Positions 35,412 through 46,227 are shown, counted from the stretch's first letter. The stretch: 64,000 nt of DNA from Pseudomonas sp. A-RE-19 (GCF_019956555.1 NZ_JAHBDQ010000008.1:95174-159173); one strand, 5' to 3'. Made by a program: numbers and translations. Notes: generated from the sequence alone by a model not told the origin.

Positions 35412-36380
35412 GAAAATCGTCACACGTCAGAAATGAACACTGCGTCCCGATGGCGCGTTCTTGAGCCATGCCAACGTCCGGCACGGACTCTAAAAATGAC
35501 ATTTTAGCGACAGTTTGTAACTAATAGTTAACGTTCAACTGTGAAAATGTGTCTACGCTTTTTTGTAGGGCGGGTCCGCCGCTCATCCCGCGTGGGAACG
35601 TGCTCTCCCAACGGTGGCCTCCTGCCACGCCACCATTCGTCGCATATGAAAACGTGGGACGCAATACACGGCCATGTCTGGCTTGGGCCTTGCAAAAGCC
35701 GGGCGTAGCAGCCCCAGAACGACGTATTTCTGACGCGGCGGCAATCAAACTAATGCTTAAGGACTCCAGCGATACGCTTGGTCAGTCACCGGGAGATGTA
35801 ACGTGTCAACTCTCAACGAAATCGCAGCGAATCACGCGAGAATGGCTAAGGCAAAAGAAGAAGAGTCGACCAGACTGAGAGAGCGACACCTTCAAATAGT
35901 GGGAAGTTTCGAAATACCATCCACTGATGAGCAACAGCACATGCCACTGCACCTCATTACTGGAGTGCAGGACAATCATCTCGGACAAGCCACTGGCTAC
36001 TTGCTCTGAGTCTCTATCTGGTCAGTCGCCGGTTTGTCGAACGCAGTTCAACGTGCGGGGAAGCCAGACTTTCACCCGCGACCAGCGAGTCGTTTACAGC
36101 GGGCAGGTAGCGACAACTATATTGTCACTGCCTGCAGAGGTGATTTGCACGGTCCAGCCTTGCGTAAAACCATGTCGTGATCTTCGACGATGGCTGGAGA
36201 GACGAATCTGAACAGGTGCCCACCCTGACCAAGTGCTGGCCATTCAGCAATCCATCTGAAACACACCTGGCCGGGCAAGCGGTGATGACTTTACCCAGAG
36301 CCACACCAAGTGTCTCGAACACAACGCTGAACAAAAATAACATTGAGAGGCCTCTACGTTTCCCTGTCTATCCAGGATGA
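35412..36380. other. Gene-poor stretch before integrase remnant
   Basis: About 970 bases with no recognised gene except one doubtful small frame at 35803. The part 35560-35760 has short GC-rich inverted arms (GGTGGC/GCCACC near 35613-35630) and could encode a structured RNA or a degraded leader. The rest looks like decayed insertion-site DNA. Confidence 0.45.
35803..36009 (+). CDS. Doubtful small ORF
   Basis: A 68-codon frame starting with GTG after a good CGGGAGA site. The first 35 residues are strongly charged and helical ('ARMAKAKEEESTRLRERHLQ'), unlike random translation; the rest looks unstructured. It may be the 5' end of a truncated phage or island gene. Confidence 0.28.
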   Translation: MSTLNEIAANHARMAKAKEEESTRLRERHLQIVGSFEIPSTDEQQHMPLHLITGVQDNHLGQATGYLL

Positions 36381-36677
36381 GCCCCCTCATCCAGACCCCG
36401 ATTCTGCAAAAACCTGGACCGAACCTTAAAGAAGCTGGCGACACGTTATCGCCCGCCGTACAACTGCCGTCACACTTATGCGACAATATGCACAATGTCT
36501 GGCATGAATCCCGCCTTTATTGCCCAACAGCTTGGACACAACGTCCAGATGCTGCTCTCGACTTATGCGCGCTGGTTGAACTCTAGCGGTGACTGGGGAG
36601 AGATGGAGAGGAACTCCAAAATGCCCCAGGAATGGCCCAAGCGCCAAATGCGCAGCTCGCAACCCATTGATAGGTAA
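36381..36677 (+). pseudogene. Tyrosine recombinase (integrase) C-terminal remnant
   Basis: Read in the frame of 36381, the sequence encodes the C-terminal catalytic part of a phage-type integrase: 'RPPYNCRHTYATICTMSG' (36450-36503), 'FIAQQLGHN' and 'LLSTYARWLNSS'. These hold the Arg-His box, the second His and the catalytic Tyr. The N-terminal and central domains are missing; a TGA at 36378 closes the frame upstream. This is the scar of an integrative element. Confidence 0.82.
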
Positions 36678-36682
36678 AGTAA

Positions 36683-38272
36683 TTGATCTCCACAGCTAAC
36701 ATCACGATGCAGTTCGGCGCCAAGCCGCTATTCGAAAACGTTTCGGTCAAATTCGGCGCCGGTAACCGCTACGGCCTGATCGGCGCCAACGGTTGCGGCA
36801 AGTCGACCTTCATGAAAATCCTCGGTAGCGACCTCGAGCCGTCCGGCGGCCAGGTCATGCTCGAGCCGAACGTGCGTCTGGGTAAATTGCGTCAGGACCA
36901 GTTCGCCTACGAAGAATTTACCGTGATCGACACCGTGATCATGGGTCACGAAGAGCTGTGGAAGGTCAAGGCCGAGCGCGATCGCATCTACTCGCTGCCG
37001 GAAATGACCGAAGAAGACGGCATGGCCGTGGCCGAGCTGGAAACTGAATTCGCCGAAATGGACGGCTACACCGCCGAATCCCGCGCCGGTGAATTGTTGC
37101 TGGGCCTGGGTATCGGCATCGAGCAGCACTTTGGCCCGATGAGTGAAGTGTCCCCGGGCTGGAAACTGCGCGTGTTGCTGGCGCAGGCGCTGTTCTCCGA
37201 CCCGGAAGTGCTGTTGCTCGACGAACCGACCAACCACCTGGACATCAACACCATCCGCTGGCTGGAAAATATTCTGACCCAGCGCTCCAGCCTGATGATC
37301 ATCATCTCCCACGACCGTCACTTCCTGAACAGCGTGTGCACCCACATGGCTGACCTGGACTACGGCGAGCTGCGCCTGTTCCCGGGCAACTACGACGAGT
37401 ACATGACCGTGGCGACCCAGTCCCGCGAGCAACTGCTGTCGGACAACGCCAAGAAGAAAGCGCAAATTTCCGAGCTGCAATCGTTCGTCAGCCGCTTCTC
37501 GGCCAACGCCTCGAAAGCCAAGCAAGCGACCTCCCGTGCCAAGGCGATCGACAAGATCCAGCTGGCCGAAGTCAAGCCTTCGAGCCGTGTGAGCCCGTTC
37601 ATCCGTTTCGAACAAACCAAGAAGCTGCACCGTCAGGCGGTCATCGTCGAGCGCATGGCCAAAGGCTTCGACGGCAAGCCGCTGTTCAAGGACTTCAGCT
37701 TCCAGGTTGAAGCCGGCGAACGCGTAGCGATCATCGGCCCGAACGGTATCGGTAAAACCACCCTGCTGCGCACTCTGGTCAACGAATTGACTCCGGATGC
37801 CGGCACCGTGAAATGGACCGACGCCGCGGAACTGGGCTACTACGCCCAGGACCACGCCCACGACTTCGAAGACGACTGCAACCTGTTCGACTGGATGGGC
37901 CAATGGACCCAGGGCGGCGAGCAACTGGTTCGCGGCACCCTCGGCCGTATGCTGTTCTCCAACGACGAAATCCTCAAGTCGGTCAAGGTCATCTCCGGTG
38001 GTGAGCAAGGTCGCATGCTGTTCGGCAAGCTGATCCTGCAAAAGCCGAACGTGCTGATCATGGACGAACCGACCAACCACTTGGACATGGAATCCATCGA
38101 AGCGCTGAACCTGGCGCTGGAGAACTACCCGGGCACGCTGATCTTCGTCAGCCACGACCGTGAGTTCGTATCGTCCCTGGCCACCCGCATCATCGAGTTG
38201 AGCGCCGATGGCGTGATCGACTTCAGCGGCACCTATGACGATTACCTGCGTAGTCAGGGTGTGTTGATGTAA
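36683..38272 (+). CDS. ABC-F family ATPase, YbiT type
   Basis: A 529-residue soluble ABC-F protein with two ATPase domains and no membrane part, of the group that acts on ribosomes. Domain 1 has '[13 protein letters not shown]' and '[16 protein letters not shown]'; domain 2 has '[14 protein letters not shown]' and '[16 protein letters not shown]'. The linker (about 245-310) is charged and helical. The start is a TTG at 36683 (AGGT upstream), giving '[17 protein letters not shown]', equivalent to the E. coli YbiT N-terminus. An intrinsic terminator follows. Confidence 0.92.
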   Translation: MISTANITMQFGAKPLFENVSVKFGAGNRYGLIGANGCGKSTFMKILGSDLEPSGGQVMLEPNVRLGKLRQDQFAYEEFTVIDTVIMGHEELWKVKAERDRIYSLPEMTEEDGMAVAELETEFAEMDGYTAESRAGELLLGLGIGIEQHFGPMSEVSPGWKLRVLLAQALFSDPEVLLLDEPTNHLDINTIRWLENILTQRSSLMIIISHDRHFLNSVCTHMADLDYGELRLFPGNYDEYMTVATQSREQLLSDNAKKKAQISELQSFVSRFSANASKAKQATSRAKAIDKIQLAEVKPSSRVSPFIRFEQTKKLHRQAVIVERMAKGFDGKPLFKDFSFQVEAGERVAIIGPNGIGKTTLLRTLVNELTPDAGTVKWTDAAELGYYAQDHAHDFEDDCNLFDWMGQWTQGGEQLVRGTLGRMLFSNDEILKSVKVISGGEQGRMLFGKLILQKPNVLIMDEPTNHLDMESIEALNLALENYPGTLIFVSHDREFVSSLATRIIELSADGVIDFSGTYDDYLRSQGVLM

Positions 38273-38300
38273 GACGGCTTCCAGCTGCAAGCTTCAAATG

Positions 38301-38332
38301 AAAAGCCCTGTCCTGGTGACGGGGCTTTTTGC
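38301..38332 (+). terminator. Terminator of ABC-F gene
   Basis: AAAAGCCCTGTC pairs with GACGGGGCTTTT (one wobble) and is followed by T residues, 29 bases after the stop codon. Confidence 0.85.
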
Positions 38333-38364
38333 ATTTCAGATTCAAAACACTTCGGTGTTGAGAC

Positions 38365-38458
38365 CATCGCGAGCAGGCTCGCTCCCACAGTAGAGCTCCA
38401 GTGAACATACATTCTGCGTACGCCGTTATCCAATGTGGGAGCGAGCCTGCTCGCGATG
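38365..38458. repeat. REP-type inverted pair
   Basis: Inverted copies (38365-38389 and 38434-38458) of the GGGAGCGAGCCTGCTCGCGATG class, between the ABC-F and MFS genes. Confidence 0.86.
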
Positions 38459-38573
38459 AGCCAAATGCTGAAGGCCTATGCTGATCTGCAATCCACTTCG
38501 TTAGCCTGCTTCCTTTTATCCCCCGCCCACGCCATGATGCAGTTCTCCTACCGCCGCCCGCGAACGAGCTCTC

Positions 38574-39761
38574 ATGTCTGTGCAGCAGCTTCCCCCACAA
38601 AGCTCCATGGCGATCACCCTGCAGATCGTGTCCATCGTTTTCTATACCTTTATCGCCTTCCTCTGCATCGGCCTGCCGATTGCGGTGTTGCCGGGGTATG
38701 TCCATGAACAGCTGGGGTTCAGCGCCATCGTGGCGGGGCTGACCATTGGTTCCCAATACCTGGCCACCCTGCTCAGCCGCCCCATGGCCGGGCGTCTGTC
38801 GGACAGCATTGGCACCAAACGGGCGATTGTTTACGGCTTGTCGGGGATTGCATTGAGCGGCGTGCTGACATTGCTGTCGACCCTGCTGCAAAGTCTGCCG
38901 TTGTTGAGCCTGGCTATCCTGATCGCCAGCCGTTTGCTGCTGGGCATCGCTCAAGGGTTGATCGGGGTCGGCACGATCAGTTGGTGCATGGGCCAGGTGG
39001 GGGCCGAGCACACGGCGCGTTCGATTTCCTGGAACGGGATCGCCTCGTACGGCGCCATCGCCATTGGCGCGCCGCTGGGCGTGGTGATGGTCGCTGAACT
39101 GGGGTTCACCAGCCTCGGGATTGCGCTGTCGTTACTGGCCTTGATGGCGTTGCTGTTGATTCGCAACAAACCTTCGGTGCCGGTGATTCGCGGTGAGCGC
39201 CTGCCGTTCTGGGCGGTGTTCGGCCGTATTGCCCCCTTTGGCGCGAGCCTGAGCCTGGCGTCCATCGGGTACGGCACGCTCACCACTTTTATTACCCTGT
39301 ATTACGTCAGCCTTGGCTGGAGCGGCGCGGCTTATTGCCTGACGGTGTTCGGGGTCTGTTTCATTCTGGCGCGACTGTTGTTCATTTCCAGCATCAGCCG
39401 TTTCGGTGGTTTCACCTCGGCCATCGCCTGCATGAGTATTGAAACCGTGGGGCTGATCCTGCTGTGGCTGGCGCCTTCGACGGGTTATGCCTTGATCGGC
39501 GCGGGCCTGACCGGGTTCGGTCTGTCGCTGGTCTACCCGGCGTTGGGGGTGGAAGCGATCAAGCAGGTTCCCAATTCCAGTCGCGGAGCGGGTTTGAGTG
39601 CCTATGGAGTGTTTTTTGATCTGGCACTGGCGATTGCCGGACCGCTGATGGGCGCGGTGGCGTTGAACCTGGGGTATTCGTGGATTTTCTTTAGTGCGGC
39701 GGTGTTGTCGATAACCGGACTGGGTTTGACCTTATTACTGAAACACCGCGCAATGGCCTGA
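38574..39761 (+). CDS. MFS transporter, YfcJ/UPF0226-like
   Basis: A 395-residue major facilitator with about twelve membrane helices. The MFS loop motif after helix 2 is visible as 'RPMAGRLSDSIGTKRAIVYG' (residues about 70-90). The first helix is 'IVSIVFYTFIAFLCIGLPIA'. It resembles the YfcJ/YhhS group of putative sugar or drug efflux carriers; the substrate is unknown. Single gene. Confidence 0.85.
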   Translation: MSVQQLPPQSSMAITLQIVSIVFYTFIAFLCIGLPIAVLPGYVHEQLGFSAIVAGLTIGSQYLATLLSRPMAGRLSDSIGTKRAIVYGLSGIALSGVLTLLSTLLQSLPLLSLAILIASRLLLGIAQGLIGVGTISWCMGQVGAEHTARSISWNGIASYGAIAIGAPLGVVMVAELGFTSLGIALSLLALMALLLIRNKPSVPVIRGERLPFWAVFGRIAPFGASLSLASIGYGTLTTFITLYYVSLGWSGAAYCLTVFGVCFILARLLFISSISRFGGFTSAIACMSIETVGLILLWLAPSTGYALIGAGLTGFGLSLVYPALGVEAIKQVPNSSRGAGLSAYGVFFDLALAIAGPLMGAVALNLGYSWIFFSAAVLSITGLGLTLLLKHRAMA

Positions 39762-39797
39762 CTTCCACCCGCAGCTCCTACGGGGACCGCGTTGGAT

Positions 39798-40835
39798 TCA
39801 TTGATCTGCGGTTTGCAAGCCGGCGCGGGAGGGTTTGCCCAAGGCATGGGAGAAGAACCGTCCGGCTTCGGAAATCATGTTGCGGTGAATATCCTTGCGG
39901 TCGACGCCGTCGGCATCGGTGCACAGTGCCGGCATGGCGGCGATCTGTTCTTCGTTGCACGGCGCCAGGAATACGAAGTGCCCTGCCCCGGCCAGCAACT
40001 TGAAGTCCGGGGCGGTCGGCAGTTTGCGTGCAAGCGCTGCGGCGTTTTTATCGAACGCCACCAGTTTGTCGCCATCGCCGCTGTACAACAGCACCGGCAC
40101 ATGCACGTCGGCCAGGGTGTGGCGGCCGAACTTCAGACTCAGCGGCGCCATCAGCAGCAAGGCATGCACGCGCGGGTCTGCCACTGGCTGCAAATCATCA
40201 CGATCGACGATCAGTTCACCTTGCGTGTTGCAAGCATCGCGATCATCCGGACGCTCATGGCAATAACGACGCAGACGATCCAGGTCCGGGGTGGCGCCGG
40301 ACAGGATCAACGCCGTCTCACCGCCCGCCGAATAGCCAATCACTCCGACTTGATCGGCATTGACGAAGGGCGCGAGCATACGGTCGCTCAATGTCGCGGT
40401 AATGGCTTCGGAAATCTGGATCGGCCGCCCATAAAGGTTGCTCAAGGTGCCGAGGCGGCTGTGGTCCTTGGAGTTGTCGCCGGGATGGATCACCGCCACC
40501 ACCACAAAGCCCTTGCGTGCCAGCGAGGTGGCGAGGTCGTGCAGGGCCAGCGGGGTTCCGGTATTGCCGTGGGACAGCATCAGCATCGGAAAGCGCCCGA
40601 TGGCGACTTTGGTGTCTTCACCGGCTTCGACGGTGTAGTTCTCGAGCGTGCTGGAATGTTCCTTGTCGCTGGACGGGTAAAAGGCAATGGCGCGCATCGG
40701 CTGCAAATCCAGCGGATCGAGAAATGTCATCTCATGGAAGCCGACACTCCAATGAGGGTGCGGCGCAGGCATGGCGTGCACTGAATTCAGGCTGCCCAGC
40801 AGACAAATCAGTAGCGTTGCACAAAGACGCATCAT
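39798..40835 (-). CDS. Secreted alpha/beta-hydrolase (dienelactone hydrolase-like)
   Basis: A 345-residue alpha/beta-hydrolase with a signal peptide ('LCATLLICLLGSLNSVHA', cleavage after VHA). The oxyanion region is 'MLMLSHGNTGTPL', the nucleophile elbow 'GVIGYSAGGETALIL' with Ser in GYSAGG, the acid lies in 'LYSGDGDKLV', and the final His in 'LAGAGHFVFL'. This is the platelet-activating-factor acetylhydrolase/dienelactone hydrolase-like group; the substrate is unknown. I chose the ATG at 40835 (AAGGTGGGG upstream) over a GTG at 40847. Confidence 0.82.
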   Translation of the reverse strand: MMRLCATLLICLLGSLNSVHAMPAPHPHWSVGFHEMTFLDPLDLQPMRAIAFYPSSDKEHSSTLENYTVEAGEDTKVAIGRFPMLMLSHGNTGTPLALHDLATSLARKGFVVVAVIHPGDNSKDHSRLGTLSNLYGRPIQISEAITATLSDRMLAPFVNADQVGVIGYSAGGETALILSGATPDLDRLRRYCHERPDDRDACNTQGELIVDRDDLQPVADPRVHALLLMAPLSLKFGRHTLADVHVPVLLYSGDGDKLVAFDKNAAALARKLPTAPDFKLLAGAGHFVFLAPCNEEQIAAMPALCTDADGVDRKDIHRNMISEAGRFFSHALGKPSRAGLQTADQ

Positions 40836-41005
40836 GGGATGCCCCACCTTATTACCTGACCGCAGATATTAACCCTCGACTGCATAACCTGGGCCAGAAA
40901 CTGATCACCGCCAGAAACAAAAAACTCCGTATCTGGCCATCACGATGACCAGAATACAGAGTTTCAGGGGTATTGCCTGAGCTGTTTACGACTTTTACGC
41001 AAGCC

Positions 41006-41617
41006 TTACGCGGCAGCGAACAATTGCTCGCTGATCTGCACGTGGGCGTCGCTCATGGCTTTGGTGCGCACTTCATCACCGTAGGCCAGGCCATGGGCGC
41101 GGACGAACTCGATGTCGGTGATGCCGAGGAAGCCGAACAGCACTTTCAGATAGTCTTCGTGAGCAGTGCCGGTTGGTTGGCCAACGTGCAAACCGCCAGA
41201 CGTCGAAACGATGACCACTTTTTTGCCGCCGCACAGGCCTTCAGGGCCGGCTTCGGTGTAGCGGAAAGTCTGGCCGGCCACGGCAATGCGGTCGATCCAG
41301 GCCTTGAGTTGGGTCGGAATGGTGAAGTTGTACATCGGCGCGGCAATCACGACGGCATCGGCGGCGATGAATTCGGCCAGCGCCTGCGCGCTCAGATCGG
41401 CTTCGTGCTGTTGCGCGGCGTTGCGCAGCTCAGCGGCGGTGCCGGCGGCGACCAGGGTGGTGGCGGAGAAATGGCTGATGGCATCGGCGGCCAGGTCGCG
41501 GTAAGTCACCACAACGCCGGGCTCGGCGGCTTGCCAGGTTTTGACGACTTCGCCGCTCAACTGACGGGAAGCCGAGTTGTCACCCAGAATGCTCGAATCG
41601 ATATGCAGTAATTTCAT
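41006..41617 (-). CDS. azoR: FMN-dependent NADH azoreductase
   Basis: A 203-residue flavodoxin-fold azoreductase, reducing azo compounds and quinones with NADH through FMN. FMN-phosphate contacts are in '[17 protein letters not shown]' at the N-terminus, the isoalloxazine loop is '[19 protein letters not shown]' near residue 95, and 'VSTSGGLH' follows. It is divergent from a LysR-type gene 129 bases away, whose product likely controls it. Confidence 0.92.
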   Translation of the reverse strand: MKLLHIDSSILGDNSASRQLSGEVVKTWQAAEPGVVVTYRDLAADAISHFSATTLVAAGTAAELRNAAQQHEADLSAQALAEFIAADAVVIAAPMYNFTIPTQLKAWIDRIAVAGQTFRYTEAGPEGLCGGKKVVIVSTSGGLHVGQPTGTAHEDYLKVLFGFLGITDIEFVRAHGLAYGDEVRTKAMSDAHVQISEQLFAAA

Positions 41618-41672
41618 GTGGAATCTCCAAGGTGAGGACCGCCACCCGGCGATCTGTTGGAGACAATCCTAT

Positions 41673-41720
41673 AGACGAAACCAATAGCTGATTAGCCAGC
41701 AATAATGCGATAGTTCGTCT
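41673..41720. promoter_or_regulatory. Possible LysR operator between azoR and lysR-type gene
   Basis: AGACGAA (41673-41679) and TTCGTCT (41714-41720) form a perfect spaced inverted repeat in the divergent promoter region; LysR proteins commonly bind such sites. Confidence 0.35.
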
Positions 41721-41746
41721 CACTGATAGAACAGTCGAGTTTGAAC

Positions 41747-42655
41747 ATGCAAGACCTCAACGATCTCTATTACTTCGCCAAAGTGGTCGAAGCCGGTGGC
41801 TTCGCGGCGGCCGGGCGTTTGCTGGGGATTCCCAAGTCACGCTTGTCGCGACGCATCGCCGAGCTGGAAGAACGCCTGGGCGCACGCCTGCTGCAACGCA
41901 CTACCCGCCAACTCAACCTGACCGCCGTGGGCGAGCGCTACCTGCGGCACTGTCAGGCCATGCTGCTGGAGGCCGAGATGGCCGACGAAGCAGTGGCCAG
42001 CATGTCCAGCGAACCCCGAGGGCGCTTGCGAGTGTCCTGCCCCGTCGGGTTGGCCCATGAAATCTTGCCTGGGGTAATCAGTCACTTTCTGGAGAAATTC
42101 CCTCAGGTTCAGCTGGAGGTGATGTTGCTCAACCGTCGGGTTGACCTGATCAACGAAGGCGTCGATGTCGCCTTGAGAGTGCGGGATCCGGGTGATGAAG
42201 ATCCATTGCTGGTCACCCGCCGCCTGCGTCAGGCCCAAACGTTGTTGGTTGCCAGCCCCGCATTTCTGCTCGGCCGTGACATAAATCATCCCGAAGACCT
42301 GAAAAACCTGCCAGTGCTCGGCGCTCTGGAAGCCGACCGCATGGTGCACATCCGCATGCTGGATCAAACAGGCAAAAGCTACGACCTGAGTCTCGAAGCA
42401 CGATTGGGCATCGACGATTTCATCGTGCGCAAAGCCTGCACCCTCAATGGCCAGGGCTTTACTCTGCTGCCAATGATGTATTGCGAGCAGGAGCTGGAAA
42501 ACGGTTCGCTGGTGCGACTCCTGCCCGGCTGGTCATTGCCGGGCGGCTGGCTGCAAGCGGTCTACCCTCATCGACGCGGGGTGATGCCGGCGGTGCGCGC
42601 CTGGATCGACCATTTGATCGAATCATTCAATGACTGCGGGGACCGATTGATATGA
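41747..42655 (+). CDS. LysR-family transcriptional regulator
   Basis: A 302-residue LysR regulator. The winged HTH is at residues 3-60 ('DLYYFAKVVEAGGFAAAGRL', 'RRIAELEERLGARLLQRTTR'), followed by a periplasmic-binding-like sensor domain (from about 88). It is divergent from azoR and resembles regulators of quinone- or azo-responsive genes. Its TGA overlaps the next ATG (ATGA), so the downstream MmcQ-like gene is coupled to it. Confidence 0.9.
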   Translation: MQDLNDLYYFAKVVEAGGFAAAGRLLGIPKSRLSRRIAELEERLGARLLQRTTRQLNLTAVGERYLRHCQAMLLEAEMADEAVASMSSEPRGRLRVSCPVGLAHEILPGVISHFLEKFPQVQLEVMLLNRRVDLINEGVDVALRVRDPGDEDPLLVTRRLRQAQTLLVASPAFLLGRDINHPEDLKNLPVLGALEADRMVHIRMLDQTGKSYDLSLEARLGIDDFIVRKACTLNGQGFTLLPMMYCEQELENGSLVRLLPGWSLPGGWLQAVYPHRRGVMPAVRAWIDHLIESFNDCGDRLI

Positions 42656-43011
42656 AGGCAAGACCCATGAGCGAAGAAGACGTCGCGCAATTCTGTCTGG
42701 CGTTGCCCGGCGCGCGGGAAGACTACAAATGGGGCGGCGTGCGGGTGTTTTCGATTGCCGGGAACAAGATGTTCGCCTTGCAGAACCTGCGGGGACAGTC
42801 CCTGGCCTTCAAGGTCGACAAGGACCTGTTCCTGGGCCATTGCGACCGACCAGGCATTCACCCGGCGCCGTATCTGGCCCGGGCTCAGTGGATCATCATG
42901 GAAACGCCCTACCCGCTGGGCACCGAAGAGCTGCAAGGCTTGCTGCAACGGTCCCACCAACTGGTGGTGAGCAAGTTGCCCAAACGCACGCAGGTCGGCT
43001 TGCTGCTTTAG
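42652..43011 (+). CDS. MmcQ/YjbR family protein
   Basis: A 119-residue member of the MmcQ/YjbR family, small double-wing proteins with a CyaY-like fold and suspected DNA binding. Landmarks are 'FCLALPGAREDYKWGG' at the start, 'FSIAGNKMFALQNL', and the C-terminal 'LQGLLQRSHQLVVSKLPKRT'. It overlaps the LysR gene by 4 bases. The biological role is unknown. Confidence 0.85.
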   Translation: MKARPMSEEDVAQFCLALPGAREDYKWGGVRVFSIAGNKMFALQNLRGQSLAFKVDKDLFLGHCDRPGIHPAPYLARAQWIIMETPYPLGTEELQGLLQRSHQLVVSKLPKRTQVGLLL

Positions 43012-43014
43012 GCC

Positions 43015-43446
43015 TTAAAACAGCGCAAACAGATGGGCGCCCAGAAACAGCTGATCGATCCAGAACACTTGATGCATCAGCACGATGAGCCAAAACACCA
43101 GCTGAAAGGAAACCTTGCGGGTCTTGTGCCGAAACACTTGCTGGGCCAGCAAGGCGCCCGGCCAACCACCCGCCAGTTCCACCGCGTGCAAGACGTTCTC
43201 CGGCGTGCGCCAGCTGTCGGCGCGGGCCTTGCGCTTGTCGCTCCAGTACAGCAAAAACGCCAGCACGCTAACGATGCCGTAGGCCGCCAGGGGAATCACC
43301 GAGACCCCGCGCAGCCACAGCGACACCGAGCCAAACAACGGCACTGCGCACAGCGCAGCGAACACCAGCAGTTTCAACCGTAGGTTTTGAATGGCTCCCC
43401 CGGAGTTGCGACCGGGGTTGTTGTTGCGCGCGCTGGAGTCGTTCAT
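43015..43446 (-). CDS. DUF1294 membrane protein
   Basis: A 143-residue protein with three or four membrane helices and the DUF1294 core '[37 protein letters not shown]' region (about 65-105), followed by '[18 protein letters not shown]'. DUF1294 proteins are small inner-membrane proteins of unknown role, sometimes fused to a cold-shock domain, which is absent here. It overlaps uppP by 4 bases and is coupled to it. Confidence 0.87.
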   Translation of the reverse strand: MNDSSARNNNPGRNSGGAIQNLRLKLLVFAALCAVPLFGSVSLWLRGVSVIPLAAYGIVSVLAFLLYWSDKRKARADSWRTPENVLHAVELAGGWPGALLAQQVFRHKTRKVSFQLVFWLIVLMHQVFWIDQLFLGAHLFALF

Positions 43447-44273
43447 GGCTTGGCCGCAGTCCAGTCGACCCAGCCAAATTGCCAGGTGGCGAGGATCACC
43501 AGACCGAACGCAATGCGATACCAGGCGAACGCTGCGTAGCTGTGGCTGGCGATGAACTTGAGCAAGGCCCGCACGGCAATCATTGCAAAGATGAAAGCGG
43601 TGACGAAGCCGATGGCGAATACCGGAAAGTCAGCCGGCACAAACAAATGACGGTATTTGTAGCCCGAATACACCGCCGCACCGACCATGGTTGGCATGGC
43701 GAGGAAGAACGAGAACTCGGTGGCCGTCTTGCGCGACAACCCGAACAGCAAACCGCCAATGATCGTCGAGCCGGAACGCGAGGTCCCCGGGATCATCGCC
43801 AGGCATTGGGCGAAGCCGACTTTCAGGGCTTCTTTCCAGGTGATGTCATCGACGCTTTCGGCATGCACGACATGCTGGCGACGTTCAGCCCACAACATGA
43901 TGATCCCGCCCACAACCAATGCGGTGGCCACGGTAATCGGATTGAACAGGTACTTGTGGATCAGGTCGGCGAAAATCACCCCCAACACCACCGCTGGCAG
44001 GAAGGCAATCAACAGATTCGCAGTAAAGCGTCGAGCGCTGGGCTGCGTCGGCAAACCGATGATCACATCGAAGATCTTGCGGCGAAACTCCCAGACCACC
44101 GCCAGGATCGCCCCGAGCTGAATGATGATGTTGAAGGCCATGGCCCGCTCACCACCGAAATCCAGCAAGTCCGCCACAATGATCTGGTGCCCGGTACTGG
44201 AAATGGGCAAGAACTCCGTCAGCCCTTCTACAACGCCTAAAATCAATGCCTGAAAGGCCGTCCAAAGATCCAT
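43443..44273 (-). CDS. uppP: Undecaprenyl-diphosphatase
   Basis: A 276-residue BacA-type polytopic enzyme that dephosphorylates undecaprenyl diphosphate for recycling of the cell-wall lipid carrier; extra copies raise bacitracin resistance. The catalytic signatures are '[19 protein letters not shown]' near the N-terminus and '[20 protein letters not shown]' near residue 165. The ATG at 44273 has a GGGGGA site and gives the usual start '[13 protein letters not shown]'. Confidence 0.94.
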   Translation of the reverse strand: MDLWTAFQALILGVVEGLTEFLPISSTGHQIIVADLLDFGGERAMAFNIIIQLGAILAVVWEFRRKIFDVIIGLPTQPSARRFTANLLIAFLPAVVLGVIFADLIHKYLFNPITVATALVVGGIIMLWAERRQHVVHAESVDDITWKEALKVGFAQCLAMIPGTSRSGSTIIGGLLFGLSRKTATEFSFFLAMPTMVGAAVYSGYKYRHLFVPADFPVFAIGFVTAFIFAMIAVRALLKFIASHSYAAFAWYRIAFGLVILATWQFGWVDWTAAKP

Positions 44274-44565
44274 CAATCCCCCAAGAAGCAATGCCCCAGG
44301 CATGCCCCGTTAATATATTTTGAGCGTTCACTGCGATCAGCGTAGCTGACATCCCGCGCGCACAAAGATCCCCACAAAACCGTAAAAATTCCGTGAAAAA
44401 CAAACTGGAACTCAGGTTTTTTCGCGCGGGGCCGAAATCCTATCAGACACGCCCTGTTTTCGCTGCTGCGGAATAGGACCTGAGTCGGATAGGCCCGATC
44501 GGCAAAGTGTGGTTGGATGCTGGCGATCATTTATGACAAGAACAAGAAACCGGAGTAACCGCGTT

Positions 44566-46200
44566 ATGAACAGCTTGCGCAGTGTCTCGATCAGCCGACG
44601 CTTGTGGCTCATCCTGATCGTGGCCGTGATGATGCTATTGACGTTGGGCGTGTTGATGCTCAAGCAGATTCACGACGACCTCTATCATGCCAAGGCTCAG
44701 AAAACCCAGCATGTGGTGCAGACCGCCAGTGGCATCCTGACCTACTACCACAGCCTGGAAACCGCCGGCACCCTCACCCGCGACGCCGCGCAAAAACAGG
44801 CACTGACCGCCGTGCGCGGTTTGCGTTATGACCAGAATGACTATTTCTGGATCAACGATCTGACGCCCGTCATGATCATGCACCCGACCAATCCGAAGCT
44901 CGAAGGCCAGAACCTCTCGACGATCCGCGACCCGGACGGTTTCGCGCTGTTCAACGAGATGGTCGCCATCGCCAAGGCCAAGGGCGCCGGCATGGTCGAC
45001 TACCGCTGGCCGAAACCGGGCGCCAGTGCACCGGTGGAAAAAACCTCCTACGTGAAACTGTTCGAGCCCTGGGGCTGGGTGATCGGCTCGGGCGTGTACA
45101 TCGATGACATGCAAGCCGAGTTTTATACTCAGGTCTGGAAGGCCTCTTTCGTGGGCCTGGTGATTGCCCTGATCATGGCGTTGCTGGTGATCATGATTGC
45201 CCGCAGCATCGTGCGCCCGCTCCAGGAAACCGTGAATGCCATGGCCAACATTGCCAGCGGTGAAAGCGACCTGACCCGCAGCCTCGATACCCATGGCCAG
45301 GACGAAGTCACGCAACTGGCCCGGCATTTCAACGCCTTTACCGCCAAACTGCGCCTGGTGATCAGTCAGTTGCAAGCCAGCGCCAGCGCGCTGGGTCAGT
45401 CATCCAGCGAACTGGGCAACGATGCCGCGCAGGCCCAACAACGCAGTCAGCAGCAGTCCCAGCAGATGGAACTGGTGGCGACCGCGATCAACGAAGTGAC
45501 TTACGGCGTGCAGGACGTAGCCAAAAACGCCGAGCATGCGGCCAGCGAAATGCGCGATGCCGAGTCTCAAGCGCAACAGGGGCAGGTCAATATCGACGGC
45601 AGCTTGCAGCAGATCGACAAGCTGTCGTCGACCATCGATCAAGCCGTTGAGGTGATTCGCACACTGGCCGCCGAAAGCACGCAAATCGGCAGCGTTCTGG
45701 AAGTGATCCGTTCCATCGCCGAGCAAACCAACCTGCTGGCCCTTAATGCCGCCATCGAAGCCGCCCGGGCCGGCGAACAAGGTCGCGGTTTTGCGGTGGT
45801 CGCCGACGAAGTGCGCCTGCTGGCCCAGCGCACCCAGAAGTCCACGGCAGAAATCCAGTCGATGATCGAACGCCTGCAAAGCCATTCCGAAGCGGCGGTC
45901 AAGGTGATTGGCGACAGCAGCCGGGCCTCGCAACTGACCATTGAACAGGCCGGTCTGGCCGGTGCCAGCCTGAATGCCATCGGCCAGGCCTTGCGCAACC
46001 TCAACGGCTTGAACGCATCGATTGCCAGCGCGACCTTGCAGCAGGCCCACGTGGTGGAAGACATCAATCAGAACGTCACCCAGGCAGCCGGGTTGTCTCA
46101 TAGCACGGCACTGGCGGCCGAGCAGTCAAGCGTGGCCAGCGTTCACCTCAAGGAATTGAGTGAACAGTTGAACGGGTTGCTCAAGCAGTTTCGGGTGTAA
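44566..46200 (+). CDS. Methyl-accepting chemotaxis protein with sCache_2 domain
   Basis: A 544-residue chemoreceptor. Membrane helix 1 is at about residues 12-33, then a periplasmic single Cache (sCache_2) domain ('[20 protein letters not shown]', '[15 protein letters not shown]'), membrane helix 2 at about 190-215, a HAMP domain ('[20 protein letters not shown]'), and a cytoplasmic signalling coiled coil with tip '[20 protein letters not shown]'. sCache_2 domains often sense small carboxylates, but the ligand is unknown. The start at 44566 has a GGAG site; an earlier ATG gives no improvement. Confidence 0.93.
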   Translation: MNSLRSVSISRRLWLILIVAVMMLLTLGVLMLKQIHDDLYHAKAQKTQHVVQTASGILTYYHSLETAGTLTRDAAQKQALTAVRGLRYDQNDYFWINDLTPVMIMHPTNPKLEGQNLSTIRDPDGFALFNEMVAIAKAKGAGMVDYRWPKPGASAPVEKTSYVKLFEPWGWVIGSGVYIDDMQAEFYTQVWKASFVGLVIALIMALLVIMIARSIVRPLQETVNAMANIASGESDLTRSLDTHGQDEVTQLARHFNAFTAKLRLVISQLQASASALGQSSSELGNDAAQAQQRSQQQSQQMELVATAINEVTYGVQDVAKNAEHAASEMRDAESQAQQGQVNIDGSLQQIDKLSSTIDQAVEVIRTLAAESTQIGSVLEVIRSIAEQTNLLALNAAIEAARAGEQGRGFAVVADEVRLLAQRTQKSTAEIQSMIERLQSHSEAAVKVIGDSSRASQLTIEQAGLAGASLNAIGQALRNLNGLNASIASATLQQAHVVEDINQNVTQAAGLSHSTALAAEQSSVASVHLKELSEQLNGLLKQFRV

Positions 46201-46227
46201 CTCTTCTCCGTACCTGGCACTGTCCCC

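Noticed and set aside
36728..38290. 520-codon open frame on the minus strand opposite the ABC-F gene
   Set aside because: It is the mirror of a GC-rich, codon-biased gene with clear Walker motifs; its translation is His/Gln/Val-rich with no domain.
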